DNA of 64,000 nt, taken from the NCBI RefSeq assembly GCF_000716595.1, contig NZ_JNXC01000022.1:124001-188000 (forward strand), in the 5' to 3' direction. Source of the DNA: Saccharothrix sp. NRRL B-16314 (GTDB taxonomy: Bacteria > Actinomycetota > Actinomycetes > Mycobacteriales > Pseudonocardiaceae). Shown piece after piece: positions 25,378-34,912 of the stretch. Position 1 is the stretch's first letter. The number at the start of each line of letters is the position of its first letter. The translations under genes and the position numbers were made by a program. Under the pieces are notes generated by a model. The model did not search any database, was not told the origin of the DNA, and saw nothing but the letters and a program-made list of their open reading frames with translations.

Positions 25378-26002
25378 ACAGGCCGGCCTCCTGCGCCACG
25401 ATCGCCGCCTGCACCCGCGACCGCAGGTCCAGCTTCGTCAGCACCCGCGACACGTGCGTCTTCACCGTCGTCTCGCCTATGTGCAGCCTTCGCCCGATCT
25501 GGTGATTCGACAGCCCTTCGCCGAGGCAGCGCAGCACGTCGACCTCGCGGTCGGTCAACGAGTCCAAGCCGGCCGGGCGCGACCGGGGCGCGGCCGAGGC
25601 GAACTCCCGCATCACCCGCCGCGTCACGCTCGGCGCGAGCACGCCGTCACCGGCCGCGACCTGTCGCACCGCGTCCACCAGCGCGGGCGCCTCCACCGAC
25701 TTCAGCAGGAACCCGGCCGCACCGGCCCGCAGCGCGCCGTGCACGTACTCGTCCAGGTCGAACGTGGTCAGCACCAGCACCTCGCACACCCCGCTGAGCT
25801 GCCTCGTCGCCTCGATGCCGTCCACACCGGGCATCCGGATGTCCATCAGCACGACGTCCGGCTCCAGCCGCGTCGCCACCCGCACCGCCTCCGCGCCGTC
25901 ACCGGCCTCGCCGACCACCTCGATGCCGTCCGCGCCGCCGAGGATCATCACCAGGCCCGCCCTGATCGCCGCGTGGTCGTCGGCCACCAGCACCCGGATC
26001 AC
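25352..26002 (-). CDS. NarL/LuxR-family response regulator
   Basis: 216 residues. The receiver domain has acidic pocket ADDH, phospho-acceptor Asp54 (MDIRMPG), Thr (LTTFDLDEYV) and Lys (LLKSV). The LuxR-type HTH follows at about 145-205 (LTDREVDVLRCLGEGLSNHQIGRRLHIGETTVKTHVSRVLTKL). GTG at 26002 overlaps the sensor kinase stop by GTGA, so the pair is one operon. Targets are unknown; the convergent M50 gene is not an obvious one. Confidence 0.95.
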   Translation of the reverse strand: MIRVLVADDHAAIRAGLVMILGGADGIEVVGEAGDGAEAVRVATRLEPDVVLMDIRMPGVDGIEATRQLSGVCEVLVLTTFDLDEYVHGALRAGAAGFLLKSVEAPALVDAVRQVAAGDGVLAPSVTRRVMREFASAAPRSRPAGLDSLTDREVDVLRCLGEGLSNHQIGRRLHIGETTVKTHVSRVLTKLDLRSRVQAAIVAQEAGLFSGGSARP

Positions 26003-27120
26003 AGCGGCAGCTCCGCCCGCACGACCCAGCCGTCACCGTCGCGTCCGGCGGCGAACGTGCCGCCGACCACGCGTGCGCGTTCCGCCATGCTCACCAGTCC
26101 CGTCCCCGAACCCTCCGACCCGCCCGCAGCCCGCCCCACGGTGTTGCGCACGACCACCACCAACCGCCTGACCTGCCGTTCCACCGTCACCGACGTGCGC
26201 GAGCCGGGTGCGTGCTTCAACGCGTTCGTCAACGCCTCCTGGACGATCCGGTACGCGGCGACGTCCACCGCCACCGGCAGCTCGGCCACGTTCGCGCCGC
26301 GCAGCTCGACGTCCAGCCCGCCCGCGGCGGCCGACTCGACCAGCCTGCCGACGTCCGCCAGCCGCACCGCAACCGGCTCGTCCACCGGGTCGTCGGCCCG
26401 CAGCACGTCGATCATCATCCGCATCTCCTCGAGCGACCGCACGCTGTTCTCGCGCACCGACTTCAGCACCGTGCGCACCGTCTCCGGGTCGCCTTCGCGC
26501 ATCGCGAGCACCGCCTCGGACTGGATCGCGATCGCCGACAGGTGGCCGGCCACCACGTCGTGCAGGTCGCGGGCCATCCGGTTGCGCTCGGCGTTCACCG
26601 ACGCACGCCGGTCCAGCTCCGAGATCAGCGCGATCTGCTCGGCGCTCTCCCGGTGCTGCCGCACGTTCGTCGCCCACCACACCGGGACCACGAGCAGCGA
26701 GAACACCTGCAACCCGGCGTAGAACGACAGCCGCCAGTCGCCCACCACCGCGACCGCCGCCGCCACGCCGACCGTGGCCACGGCCACCGCACCGACGAGC
26801 ACCGCGTGCAGCCGGCGCGGACCGTGCAGGGCCGCCGAGAACAGCACGTCGATGGCGACCATCACCACCGGCATGCTCAGCCCGAAGTACAGGTCGCCAG
26901 AGGTGGCGACGGTGACGACGAGCAGCGCCGCCACGGGCGCGGACCGCCGGAACAGCTGGCCGACGCACGCCACCACGAGGATGAGCAGCCGCGTGGCCAA
27001 CGGCGTGTGGTCGCCCCGGCCGCCCACCACCAGGTCCATGTCGAGCCCGTAGACCACCGCCCCCACGGTGAAGAACACCGCCGTGACCAGCACGTCCCGG
27101 TGTGCACGACGGAGCTCCAC
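25999..27120 (-). CDS. NarL-type sensor histidine kinase
   Basis: 373 residues. Four to five N-terminal membrane helices (residues about 10-155), then a HisKA_3 dimerisation domain with phospho-His in NRMARDLHDVVAGHLSAIAIQSE, and the HATPase domain with N-box YRIVQEALTNALKHAP and G-box SGTGLVSMAERARVVGG. It has no periplasmic sensing loop of note, so it probably senses through its membrane region. GTG at 27120 is the first start that keeps the membrane domain; the frame stays open further upstream without sense. Partner of the response regulator downstream. Confidence 0.92.
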   Translation of the reverse strand: MELRRAHRDVLVTAVFFTVGAVVYGLDMDLVVGGRGDHTPLATRLLILVVACVGQLFRRSAPVAALLVVTVATSGDLYFGLSMPVVMVAIDVLFSAALHGPRRLHAVLVGAVAVATVGVAAAVAVVGDWRLSFYAGLQVFSLLVVPVWWATNVRQHRESAEQIALISELDRRASVNAERNRMARDLHDVVAGHLSAIAIQSEAVLAMREGDPETVRTVLKSVRENSVRSLEEMRMMIDVLRADDPVDEPVAVRLADVGRLVESAAAGGLDVELRGANVAELPVAVDVAAYRIVQEALTNALKHAPGSRTSVTVERQVRRLVVVVRNTVGRAAGGSEGSGTGLVSMAERARVVGGTFAAGRDGDGWVVRAELPL

Positions 27121-27229
27121 GACGTCATCACAGCACAGGCCCCGACGTGCCGGCGTCCTACTAAGTGATGACCCGCGGTCGGTCGGCCCGACGACGCGCG
27201 GGCGGACGCCCGGCCCGCACGCTTGGGCC

Positions 27230-27793
27230 GTGGTTGAACCGCTGGTCGTCCTCATCGTGGCGTGCGAGATCGGATTCTGGGTCGTGCTGGGCGCGGGGCT
27301 GCTGGCCCGCTACGCGCTGAGGATGCGCAGGCTCGGCGCGGCCCTGCTCGTCTGCACCCCCGTCGTCGATGTCGTGCTGCTCGTCGCCACCGTCTTCGAC
27401 CTGCGGTCGGGCGGCGAGGCGACGTCCGTGCACGGCCTGGCCGCGATCTACCTGGGGTTCAGCGTGGCGTTCGGGCACAGCATGCTTCGGTGGGCCGACC
27501 AGCGGGTCGCCCACCGGTTCGCCGGCGGGCCGCCGCCGACCAAGCCGCCGAAGAGCGGACCGGCGAAGGTCCGGCACGAGTGGCGCGAGTTCGGCAAGTT
27601 CGCCGTGGCGTGGGCGATCGCGTGCGGGGTGATGCTGCTGCTGATGTTCGTCGTCGGCACGCCGGAGCGCACCCAGGCGCTGTGGGGGCAGATGTCGGGC
27701 ATCACGGGCATCGGCGTGGTCTGGCTGCTCGGGTGGCCCGTCTACCACTCGGTAGCGGAAGTGGTCAACGGCGGGCAGAAGTCCCGCCAGTAG
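27230..27793 (+). CDS. conserved integral membrane protein
   Basis: 187 residues. Four or five membrane helices are visible: VVLIVACEIGFWVVLGAGLLA, AALLVCTPVVDVVLLVATVF, GLAAIYLGFSVAFGHSML, AVAWAIACGVMLLLMFVV and TGIGVVWLLGWPVYHS. A polar cytoplasmic loop (PPPTKPPKSGPAKVRHEWREF) sits in the middle. No catalytic motif is seen. GTG at 27230 follows CACGCT by 6 bases, so it may be leaderless. It lies between the sensor kinase and trmI; a similar integral membrane protein (Rv2120c) occurs in the mycobacterial locus, but homology is not proven. Confidence 0.8.
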   Translation: MVEPLVVLIVACEIGFWVVLGAGLLARYALRMRRLGAALLVCTPVVDVVLLVATVFDLRSGGEATSVHGLAAIYLGFSVAFGHSMLRWADQRVAHRFAGGPPPTKPPKSGPAKVRHEWREFGKFAVAWAIACGVMLLLMFVVGTPERTQALWGQMSGITGIGVVWLLGWPVYHSVAEVVNGGQKSRQ

Positions 27794-27831
27794 GGCCGCG
27801 CGGGCACCGTGGGACCATCGTGCGCTGTTGA

Positions 27832-28689
<858 letters not shown>

Positions 28690-28711
28690 CCCCAGCTCGC
28701 TGACCAGCGAA

Positions 28712-28745
28712 AACGGCCCGCGCACCGTGAGGTGCGCGGGCCGTT
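28712..28745. terminator. strong hairpin between trmI and convergent membrane protein
   Basis: AACGGCCCGCGCACC (28712-28726), loop GTGA, then the exact complement GGTGCGCGGGCCGTT (28731-28745). It is placed between two convergent stop codons and probably acts in both directions. There is no U-tract. Confidence 0.85.
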
Positions 28746-28760
28746 GCGGCACTGGTCGGC

Positions 28761-29576
28761 TCAGTCGCAGGCGACCCAGCCGTCGTCGGTCTTCTTGAAC
28801 GGGATCTTCGCGCCGCTCTGGTCCTTCATGAGCGCCTTCATGTCCTCGGGCACGTTCTGGTACTTGACCGAGATCGAGGCCTCCGCCGTCGTGTCGGTCT
28901 TCTCGACCACGTTGTCGACGGCGAGGGTGATCTTGACGTCCTTCGCCTTGTCGATCGACTTCTGGGCCTCTTCCCGCATCTCCGCGGGCAGGTCCTCGAG
29001 CTGCTTCTCGATCTCCGCGCTCATCGTCGCGGGGTCGTAGAGCTTGCGCATCTCGTCGATCTCGCCGTGGTGCTCTGCGCAGGTCAGCGACCGGACCTTG
29101 TCGAAGTCCTTGGCGTTGATCGCCGCCGCGTAGGAGTCGGCGGCGTCCTTCGCGGTGCCGTTGCTGCCGCCGGTCATCGTGACGACGAGGACGACGATCA
29201 CGGCGATTACGACGAGGGCGCCGGCGCCACCCAGGATCAGGGGCAGGGGGCTCTTCTTGGGCGGCATGCCGGATGGGTCGCCGAAACCACCCGGTTGGCC
29301 GTAACCGGGCTGGTTGAACTGTCCCGGCTGGCCGTAGGGCTGCTGGCCGTAACCGGGCTGGCCGGGCTGCCCCGGCTGACCGGGATGCTGCTGGTAGCCG
29401 CCCGGAGGCGTGCCGTAACCGGGCTGCTGCCCACTGGGTGGGAAGCCCGGCGCAGGCGGCGGGTACCCGCCGGGCTGCTGTCCGGGGCCCGGCTGCTGGC
29501 CGAATTGACCTGGTTGTTGGCCAAATTGACCCGGCTGCTGACCGTAGGGACCCGGCTGCTGCGGCGGGACGGACAT
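28761..29576 (-). CDS. Pro/Gln/Gly-rich single-pass membrane protein
   Basis: 271 residues. The first 105 residues are low-complexity repeats of PGQFGQQ, PGYGQ and PGQPG; one membrane helix follows (about 112-135, LPLILGGAGALVVIAVIVVLVVTM), then an external domain of about 135 residues with two Cys (LTCAEHHG near the start and the final WVACD), probably a disulfide. The C-terminal domain resembles lumazine-binding/NTF2-like secreted domains (AADSYAAAINAKDFDKVRSL). ATG at 29576 with AGGAG 6 bases upstream. It is divergent from mpa. A similar architecture starts at 63489. Confidence 0.85.
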   Translation of the reverse strand: MSVPPQQPGPYGQQPGQFGQQPGQFGQQPGPGQQPGGYPPPAPGFPPSGQQPGYGTPPGGYQQHPGQPGQPGQPGYGQQPYGQPGQFNQPGYGQPGGFGDPSGMPPKKSPLPLILGGAGALVVIAVIVVLVVTMTGGSNGTAKDAADSYAAAINAKDFDKVRSLTCAEHHGEIDEMRKLYDPATMSAEIEKQLEDLPAEMREEAQKSIDKAKDVKITLAVDNVVEKTDTTAEASISVKYQNVPEDMKALMKDQSGAKIPFKKTDDGWVACD

Positions 29577-29760
29577 CACGTTCTCCTAGAACTTTCCGCT
29601 GGTGGCAGTGACACTGCCCGGACCACTCTCGTGGGACTGGTACTCCACGCACGGTAGCGGGTGGGAGGTACCGACTGACACCGGATTGGAGCAGTTCGTC
29701 CGGCCGAGGGGGCGGAATGTGTGATCACTTGACGCCCGGGAACTCGCAGGGTGTCGGCTT

Positions 29761-29783
29761 TTGTCGGTGATCGCCGGTATCGT
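29761..29783 (+). promoter_or_regulatory. RecA-NDp (PafBC-type) damage promoter of mpa
   Basis: TTGTCGGTG (29761-29769), exactly 8 bases, then TATCGT (29778-29783). This is a full match to the published TTGTCRGTG-N8-TANNNT motif of RecA-independent DNA-damage promoters. The predicted transcription start near 29790 leaves a leader with AGGAGGG before the ATG at 29815. That the match is functional in this organism is inferred. Confidence 0.75.
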
Positions 29784-29814
29784 CGTGGGACGAACACGGG
29801 AGGAGGGTGCCGAC

Positions 29815-31614
29815 ATGCAGCACGGTCATCCCGGCAGCCGGCCCGATGAGGGCGGCGAGCTGAACAAGGGCAACAACTCTGGTGAGCTGACTGCGCAGAT
29901 CCGGTTCCTCGAGGACGAAATCGCGTTGCTGCGCCGCAAGTTGACGGAATCCCCACGACACGTCCGCCTGCTGGAGCAGCGGTTGGCGGAGGCGACTGAG
30001 CGCGTCAGCCAACTGACCGAGCGCAATACGAAGCTTATCGACACCCTTCGAGAAGCACGGAGCCAACTCCTCGCGCTGCGCGAGGAAGTCGACCGGCTCG
30101 CGCAACCGCCCAGCGGTTACGGCGTGTTTCTGGCCCGATTCGAGGACGGCACGGTCGACGTGTTCACCTCCGGCCGTCGCATGCGGGTATCGGTTTCACC
30201 GGCGGTCGAGACACCGTCGCTGGTCCTGGGCCAGTCGGTGCGCCTGAACGAGGCGTTGACCGTGGTCGAGGGCGGCGACTTCGAGCGCACCGGCGAGGTC
30301 TGCACGCTGCGTGAGGTGTTGCACTCCGAGATCGAGGACAGCTCGATCGGCAGAGCCCTGGTCGTCGGGCACGCCGACGAGGAGCGGGTCGTCTGGCTCG
30401 CGCAGCCGCTGATGGACTCGCCGCTGAAGGCCGGCGATTCCCTGCTGGTCGACTCGAAGGCGGGCTTCGCGTACGAACGGGTGCCGAAGGCCGAGGTCGA
30501 GGACCTGGTGCTGGAGGAGGTGCCCGATGTCAGGTACGAGGACATCGGTGGCCTGTTCCGGCAGATCGAGCAGATCCGCGACGCCGTGGAGATGCCGTTC
30601 CTGCACGCCGACCTGTTCCGCGAGTACAAGCTCCGCCCGCCGAAGGGCGTGCTGCTCTACGGCCCTCCCGGCTGCGGTAAGACGCTCATCGCGAAAGCGG
30701 TGGCGAACTCCCTGGCCAAGCAGGTTCACGCCGCCCGCGGCGAGAACCACCGCGAGGCCAAGAGCTACTTCCTCAACATCAAGGGCCCCGAACTGCTCAA
30801 CAAGTTCGTGGGCGAGACCGAGCGGCACATCCGGCTGATCTTCCAGCGGGCCCGGGAGAAGGCCTCCGAGGGCACTCCCGTGATCGTGTTCTTCGACGAG
30901 ATGGACTCGATCTTCCGGACCCGCGGCAGCGGCGTGTCGTCGGACGTCGAGACCACGATCGTGCCCCAGCTCCTCAGCGAGATCGACGGCGTCGAGGGCC
31001 TGGAGAACGTGATCGTGATCGGCGCCTCCAACCGCGAGGACATGATCGACCCGGCGATCCTGCGTCCGGGCCGGCTCGACGTCAAGATCAAGATCGAGCG
31101 TCCGGACGCCGAGGGCGCGAAGGACATCTTCTTCAAGTACCTCACGGCCGACCTGCCGATCCACGCCGACGACCTGGCCGAGTTCGGCGGCGACCCGGTG
31201 GCCTGCATCGACGGCATGGTGCAGCACACGGTCGAGCGGATGTACGAGGAGTCCGAGGAGAACCGGTTTCTGGAGGTCACCTACGCCAACGGTGACAAGG
31301 AGGTCCTGTACTTCCGGGACTTCAACTCCGGCGCCATGATCCAGAACATCGTCGACCGCGCGAAGAAGGCGGCCATCAAGAGCCTGCTGGACACCAAGCA
31401 GCCGGGCTTGTCGGTGCGCCACCTGCTGGACGCGATCGTGGACGAGTTCGCCGAGAACGAGGACCTGCCCAACACGACGAACCCGGACGACTGGGCCAGG
31501 ATCTCGGGCAAGAAGGGCGAGCGGATCGTGTACATCCGCACGCTCGTGACCGGCAAGAACCAGGAGTCGGGTCGCGCCATCGACACGGCGACGAACACCG
31601 GTCAGTACCTGTAG
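29815..31614 (+). CDS. mpa: proteasomal AAA+ ATPase ARC/Mpa
   Basis: 599 residues. Hexameric unfoldase that recognises Pup and feeds pupylated proteins to the 20S core. Order: N-terminal coiled coil (about 25-95) that binds Pup, double OB domain (about 96-235), AAA domain with Walker A GPPGCGKT (283-290) and Walker B IVFFDEMD (about 357-364), sensor [10 protein letters not shown], and the C-terminal GQYL tail that docks into the 20S core. ATG at 29815 with AGGAGGG about 8 bases upstream. In mycobacteria dop and pup follow closely; here about 8.4 kb of other genes intervene. Confidence 0.97.
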   Translation: MQHGHPGSRPDEGGELNKGNNSGELTAQIRFLEDEIALLRRKLTESPRHVRLLEQRLAEATERVSQLTERNTKLIDTLREARSQLLALREEVDRLAQPPSGYGVFLARFEDGTVDVFTSGRRMRVSVSPAVETPSLVLGQSVRLNEALTVVEGGDFERTGEVCTLREVLHSEIEDSSIGRALVVGHADEERVVWLAQPLMDSPLKAGDSLLVDSKAGFAYERVPKAEVEDLVLEEVPDVRYEDIGGLFRQIEQIRDAVEMPFLHADLFREYKLRPPKGVLLYGPPGCGKTLIAKAVANSLAKQVHAARGENHREAKSYFLNIKGPELLNKFVGETERHIRLIFQRAREKASEGTPVIVFFDEMDSIFRTRGSGVSSDVETTIVPQLLSEIDGVEGLENVIVIGASNREDMIDPAILRPGRLDVKIKIERPDAEGAKDIFFKYLTADLPIHADDLAEFGGDPVACIDGMVQHTVERMYEESEENRFLEVTYANGDKEVLYFRDFNSGAMIQNIVDRAKKAAIKSLLDTKQPGLSVRHLLDAIVDEFAENEDLPNTTNPDDWARISGKKGERIVYIRTLVTGKNQESGRAIDTATNTGQYL

Positions 31615-31646
31615 CACCCGCAGTCGTCGACAACCGCAACCCGCTT

Positions 31647-31685
31647 GGAACGCCCGCCCGGCCGAGATGGCCCGGCGGGCGTTCC
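31647..31685. terminator. hairpin after mpa
   Basis: GGAACGCCCGCC (31647-31658) pairs with GGCGGGCGTTCC (31674-31685); an inner GGCC/GGCC extends the stem. It sits between convergent mpa and the response regulator. Confidence 0.75.
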
Positions 31686-31729
31686 GCGTCCCGGGGCCTC
31701 AGGTCCCCGGAGTCTTCGTCGGCCGCGGC

Positions 31730-32374
31730 TCACGACCGGGCGGTGACCAGCCCGGACTCGTAGGCGACGATCACCAGCTGGGCCCGGTCGCGGGCCTGGA
31801 GCTTGTGCAGCAGGCGGCCGATGTGGGTCTTCACCGTGCCCGCCGACAGGTGCAGCTCGCCCATGATCTCGGCGTTGGAGCACCCGCGCGCGATCAGCAG
31901 CAGCACATCCTGCTCGCGTTCGGTGATCTCGTCGAGCCGGACCGCGCGGGGTGGCGGCGTGCGGGAGAACTCGGCGACCAGGCGGCGGGTCACGGAGGGT
32001 GCCAGGAGGGCGTCCCCGGCGGCCATCACGCGGATGGCGGCCAGCACGTCGGCCGGGGGAGTGTCCTTGAGCAGGAAGCCGCTTGCGCCGGCCCGCAGCG
32101 CCGAGTACACGTACTCGTCCAGGTCGAACGTGGTCAGGATCAGCACCCGGGCGGTCGAGGAGGAGCAGATCTCGCGGGTGGCCGCGATGCCGTCCATCCC
32201 GGGCATCCGGATGTCCATCAGCACCACGTCGGGTGACACGTCGCGCACCACGGACACCGCCTCGGCGCCGTCACCAGCTTCGCCGACGACCCGCAGGTCG
32301 GGCGCGGAGTCCACGAGCACCCGGAAGCTGCCGCGCAGCAGCGCCTGGTCGTCCACGACCACCACCGAGATCAC
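31730..32374 (-). CDS. NarL/LuxR-family response regulator
   Basis: 214 residues. Receiver with VDDQ, Asp54 in MDIRMPGMDG, LTTFDLDEYV and LLKDT; LuxR HTH near the C-terminus (ITEREQDVLLLIARGCSNAEIMGELHLSAGTVKTHIGRLLHKL). GTG at 32374 overlaps the kinase stop. The divergent ABC exporter upstream of the kinase is the probable target, and the twin palindromes at 33514-33554 the probable site. Confidence 0.95.
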   Translation of the reverse strand: MISVVVVDDQALLRGSFRVLVDSAPDLRVVGEAGDGAEAVSVVRDVSPDVVLMDIRMPGMDGIAATREICSSSTARVLILTTFDLDEYVYSALRAGASGFLLKDTPPADVLAAIRVMAAGDALLAPSVTRRLVAEFSRTPPPRAVRLDEITEREQDVLLLIARGCSNAEIMGELHLSAGTVKTHIGRLLHKLQARDRAQLVIVAYESGLVTARS

Positions 32375-33477
32375 GACAGCGGCACCTCGGCGCGCACCGC
32401 GAAACCGCCGCCGGCCAGCGGCCCGGCCGTGAACGTGCCGCCGTACACCGCCACCCGCTCCCGCATCCCGATCAACCCGTGCCCTCCGCCGCGACCGGCC
32501 AACACCCGTTCCCCTGGTCCGTCGTCGACCACCGAGATCACCACCGAAGCATCCCCTACGGCGATCGAGACCGTGCAGGAGGCCGGCGCGGCGTGTTTGA
32601 CCACGTTCGTGACGGACTCCTGGACGATCCGGTACGCGGTCAGGCCCAGGCCGTCGGGCACCTCGCCGGACACCGTCAGCTCCACCGGCACCCCGGCCAG
32701 TTCCGCCCGGGACACCAACTCGGGTAAATCGCCCATACCGGGCATGGGTGCCAGTTCCGCCGACGTGTCCTCCGAGCGCAGCACGCCGAGCAACCGCCGC
32801 ATCTCGACCAGGGTGCTGCGCGACGCGCTCTCGATCACCCTCAGCGCCTCCTGGGCCTGCTCGGGCCGCGACGACGCCACGTGCGCGGCGACACCGGCCT
32901 TGACCGTGATCAGGCTCAGGCTGTGCGCGACCACGTCGTGCAGCTCGCGGGCGATCCGCATCCGCTCCTCGGCGATGGCCGCGGACGCCGCCTCGACGGC
33001 CTGCCTGGCCTCGTAGGACCGCCGGATCCAGGTGGTCCGGCCGAGCGCCCACGCCGCACCGAGGGCCAGCGCCGCGAACAAGGCGAGCCCGACGTCTTCA
33101 GGCCACGGCTCGGCGATGAACACCGCCACCGCCGCCACCGCCAGCGAGCCGACCAGCGCGCCGACCGCGAAGCGCCGTTCGCAGGTCGCGGCCACCATGT
33201 AGATCGCGAACGCGGTCGCGCCGTAGGGCTCCAGCGTGATGTGCGCGATCGTGGCCACAGTCTGGGCCGTCAGGACGATGCCGAGCGTCAGCAGCGGCCT
33301 GCCCCGCCGCATCGCGAGCGGCGCGCCGATGAGCAACGCCAGCGGGTAGCCCAGCCACGCCGGTGCGGTGCTGACCTCGGCGAACGTCAGGTACACCAGG
33401 ACGATCACCACGGCGACGGCGATGTCCAGCGCGTACAGGTACGCCGTCGGCAGGAACTTCAGGATTCGCGACGTCAC
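32371..33477 (-). CDS. NarL-type sensor histidine kinase
   Basis: 368 residues. An N-terminal membrane block of four to five helices (about 10-150), then HisKA_3 with phospho-His in RMRIARELHDVVAHSLSLITV, and HATPase with YRIVQESVTNVVKHA and GHGLIGMRERVAVYGG. The short periplasmic loops suggest membrane or envelope stress sensing. GTG at 33477 (VTSRILKFLP) is chosen because it begins just before the first helix; no strong ribosome site is visible. Divergent from the ABC exporter with a 112-bp regulatory gap. Confidence 0.92.
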   Translation of the reverse strand: MTSRILKFLPTAYLYALDIAVAVVIVLVYLTFAEVSTAPAWLGYPLALLIGAPLAMRRGRPLLTLGIVLTAQTVATIAHITLEPYGATAFAIYMVAATCERRFAVGALVGSLAVAAVAVFIAEPWPEDVGLALFAALALGAAWALGRTTWIRRSYEARQAVEAASAAIAEERMRIARELHDVVAHSLSLITVKAGVAAHVASSRPEQAQEALRVIESASRSTLVEMRRLLGVLRSEDTSAELAPMPGMGDLPELVSRAELAGVPVELTVSGEVPDGLGLTAYRIVQESVTNVVKHAAPASCTVSIAVGDASVVISVVDDGPGERVLAGRGGGHGLIGMRERVAVYGGTFTAGPLAGGGFAVRAEVPLS

Positions 33478-33513
33478 ACGACGGGAAGGTAATCGGGGCT
33501 CGTGCGGCCGGCG

Positions 33514-33554
33514 TCGGACCACGGTCCGACATCCGAGTCCGGACCACGGTCCGA
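33514..33554. promoter_or_regulatory. twin palindromic operators between kinase and ABC exporter
   Basis: Two copies of CGGACC-AC-GGTCCG, at 33515-33528 and 33540-33553, spaced 25 bp centre to centre. The copies are identical over 14 bp and lie in the divergent gap. Probable binding sites of the linked NarL-type regulator; a TetR- or ArsR-like protein encoded elsewhere is an alternative. Confidence 0.65.
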
Positions 33555-33589
33555 TCCGCCCAACCCTCCGACCGAGCACGCTCGTCCCC

Positions 33590-34912
33590 ATGATCGAAGT
33601 AAGGCAGCTGACCAAGCGCTACCGCTCCACCAGGGCCGTGGACGGCCTCACGTTCGAGGTGAAACCCGGCTACGTCGCGGGCTTCCTCGGCCCCAACGGG
33701 GCGGGCAAGTCCACCACCATGCGGGCGATCCTCGGGCTGGACCGGCCGACCAGCGGTGAGGCGCTGGTCGACGGACGGAGGTACGCCGACATCCGCCGCC
33801 CGATGCACCACGTCGGCGCGCTGCTCGACGCGGGCGCGGTGCACGGCGGCCGGTCGGCGTACGACCACCTCCGCGTGCTGGCCCGGAGCAACGGCATCAA
33901 GGACCGCCGCGTCGTGGCGACCCTCGAACAGGTGGGTCTGGCGAGTGCGGCGGAACAGAGGGTCGGATCGCTGTCCCTGGGCATGAAGCAGCGCCTCGGC
34001 GTGGCGGCGGCCCTGTTGGGTGATCCCGGGGTGTTGCTGTTCGACGAGCCGGTGAACGGCCTGGACCCGGAGGGCATCCGCTGGATCCGCCACCTGATGC
34101 GCGGCCTGGCGCGGGAGGGCCGCACGGTCCTGGTGTCCAGCCACCTGATGAGCGAGATGGCCCTCACCGCGGACCGGGTGATCGTGATCGGCCGCGGGAA
34201 GTTGATCCTGGAGGCGTCCATGCGGGACCTCGAGGAGAGGTTCAAGAAGGACGTCCTGGTCCGTTCCCCCGTGCAGGACGCGCTGGCCGCGGTCCTCCAC
34301 GCGGCGGGCGCGACGGCGAGACCGGAGGACAGCGCCTTGTTGGTGCAGGGTCTGGACGCCCCGGGCATCGCCGACCTCGCCGCCCGCCACCACATCCCGA
34401 TCCACGAACTGACCCCCCGTAGCGCGTCCTTGGAGGACGTCTACTTGGAACTGACCGACGACAGCCTCGAGTACCGAACCACCGACTCCCGCCCCGACTC
34501 CCGTCGCCCCAACACCCGCCCCGCTTCCGACCCTGCCGCTTCCGACCCTGCCGCTTCCGACCCTGCCGGTTCCCGCCCTGCTGACTCCCGCCTCGCGGAT
34601 TCGCGCCCTGCTGACTCCCGCCCCGCCGACCCGCGTCCCGCCGACCCGCGTCCTACCGAGTCCCGCCCCGCCGAGTGCCGCACCGCTGACTCGCGTCGTG
34701 CCGACTCTCGCGCCGCCGACCCGCGCCCGGCCGAGTCCCGTCGTGCCGACCCGCGCCCGGCCGAGTCCCGTCGTGCCGAGTCCCGCCCGGCTGAGTCCCG
34801 CCCGGCTGACTCGCGCCCGGCCGACGCCCGCCCCGCTGACTCCTCCCCGGCTGACTCGAGCCCCGCCGAGTTCCGCTCTGCCAACTCCCGCGCCTCGGAG
34901 GCCAACCGATGA
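33590..34912 (+). CDS. ABC exporter ATPase with long pentapeptide-repeat tail
   Basis: 440 residues. Residues 1-300 form a standard ABC-2 exporter ATPase: Walker A GPNGAGKSTT, signature LSLGMKQRL, Walker B LLFDEPVNGLDP, switch His in SSHLMSEM, and the usual C-terminal part ending SASLEDVYLELTDDS. From about residue 305 to the end there is an extra tail of about 135 residues made almost only of Ser, Arg, Pro, Ala, Asp and Glu in pentads such as SRPAD, PRPAE and SRRAD. The ATG is at 33590. The stop overlaps the permease start by ATGA. Core function confident; tail function unknown. Confidence 0.9.
   Translation: MIEVRQLTKRYRSTRAVDGLTFEVKPGYVAGFLGPNGAGKSTTMRAILGLDRPTSGEALVDGRRYADIRRPMHHVGALLDAGAVHGGRSAYDHLRVLARSNGIKDRRVVATLEQVGLASAAEQRVGSLSLGMKQRLGVAAALLGDPGVLLFDEPVNGLDPEGIRWIRHLMRGLAREGRTVLVSSHLMSEMALTADRVIVIGRGKLILEASMRDLEERFKKDVLVRSPVQDALAAVLHAAGATARPEDSALLVQGLDAPGIADLAARHHIPIHELTPRSASLEDVYLELTDDSLEYRTTDSRPDSRRPNTRPASDPAASDPAASDPAGSRPADSRLADSRPADSRPADPRPADPRPTESRPAECRTADSRRADSRAADPRPAESRRADPRPAESRRAESRPAESRPADSRPADARPADSSPADSSPAEFRSANSRASEANR
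34485..34905 (+). repeat. 15-bp repeats coding the ABC ATPase tail
   Basis: Degenerate tandem units of 15 bp, such as GACTCCCGCCCTGCT and GACCCGCGTCCCGCC, run for about 420 bp, roughly 27 units. Because the unit has no stop in any frame, long shadow frames appear on both strands. Unit loss or gain preserves the ATPase frame. Confidence 0.85.

Noticed and set aside
34485..34905. CRISPR-like or minisatellite noncoding array
   Set aside because: Units are 15 bp, contiguous, without spacers, and keep the frame of the ATPase; so it is coding repeat.
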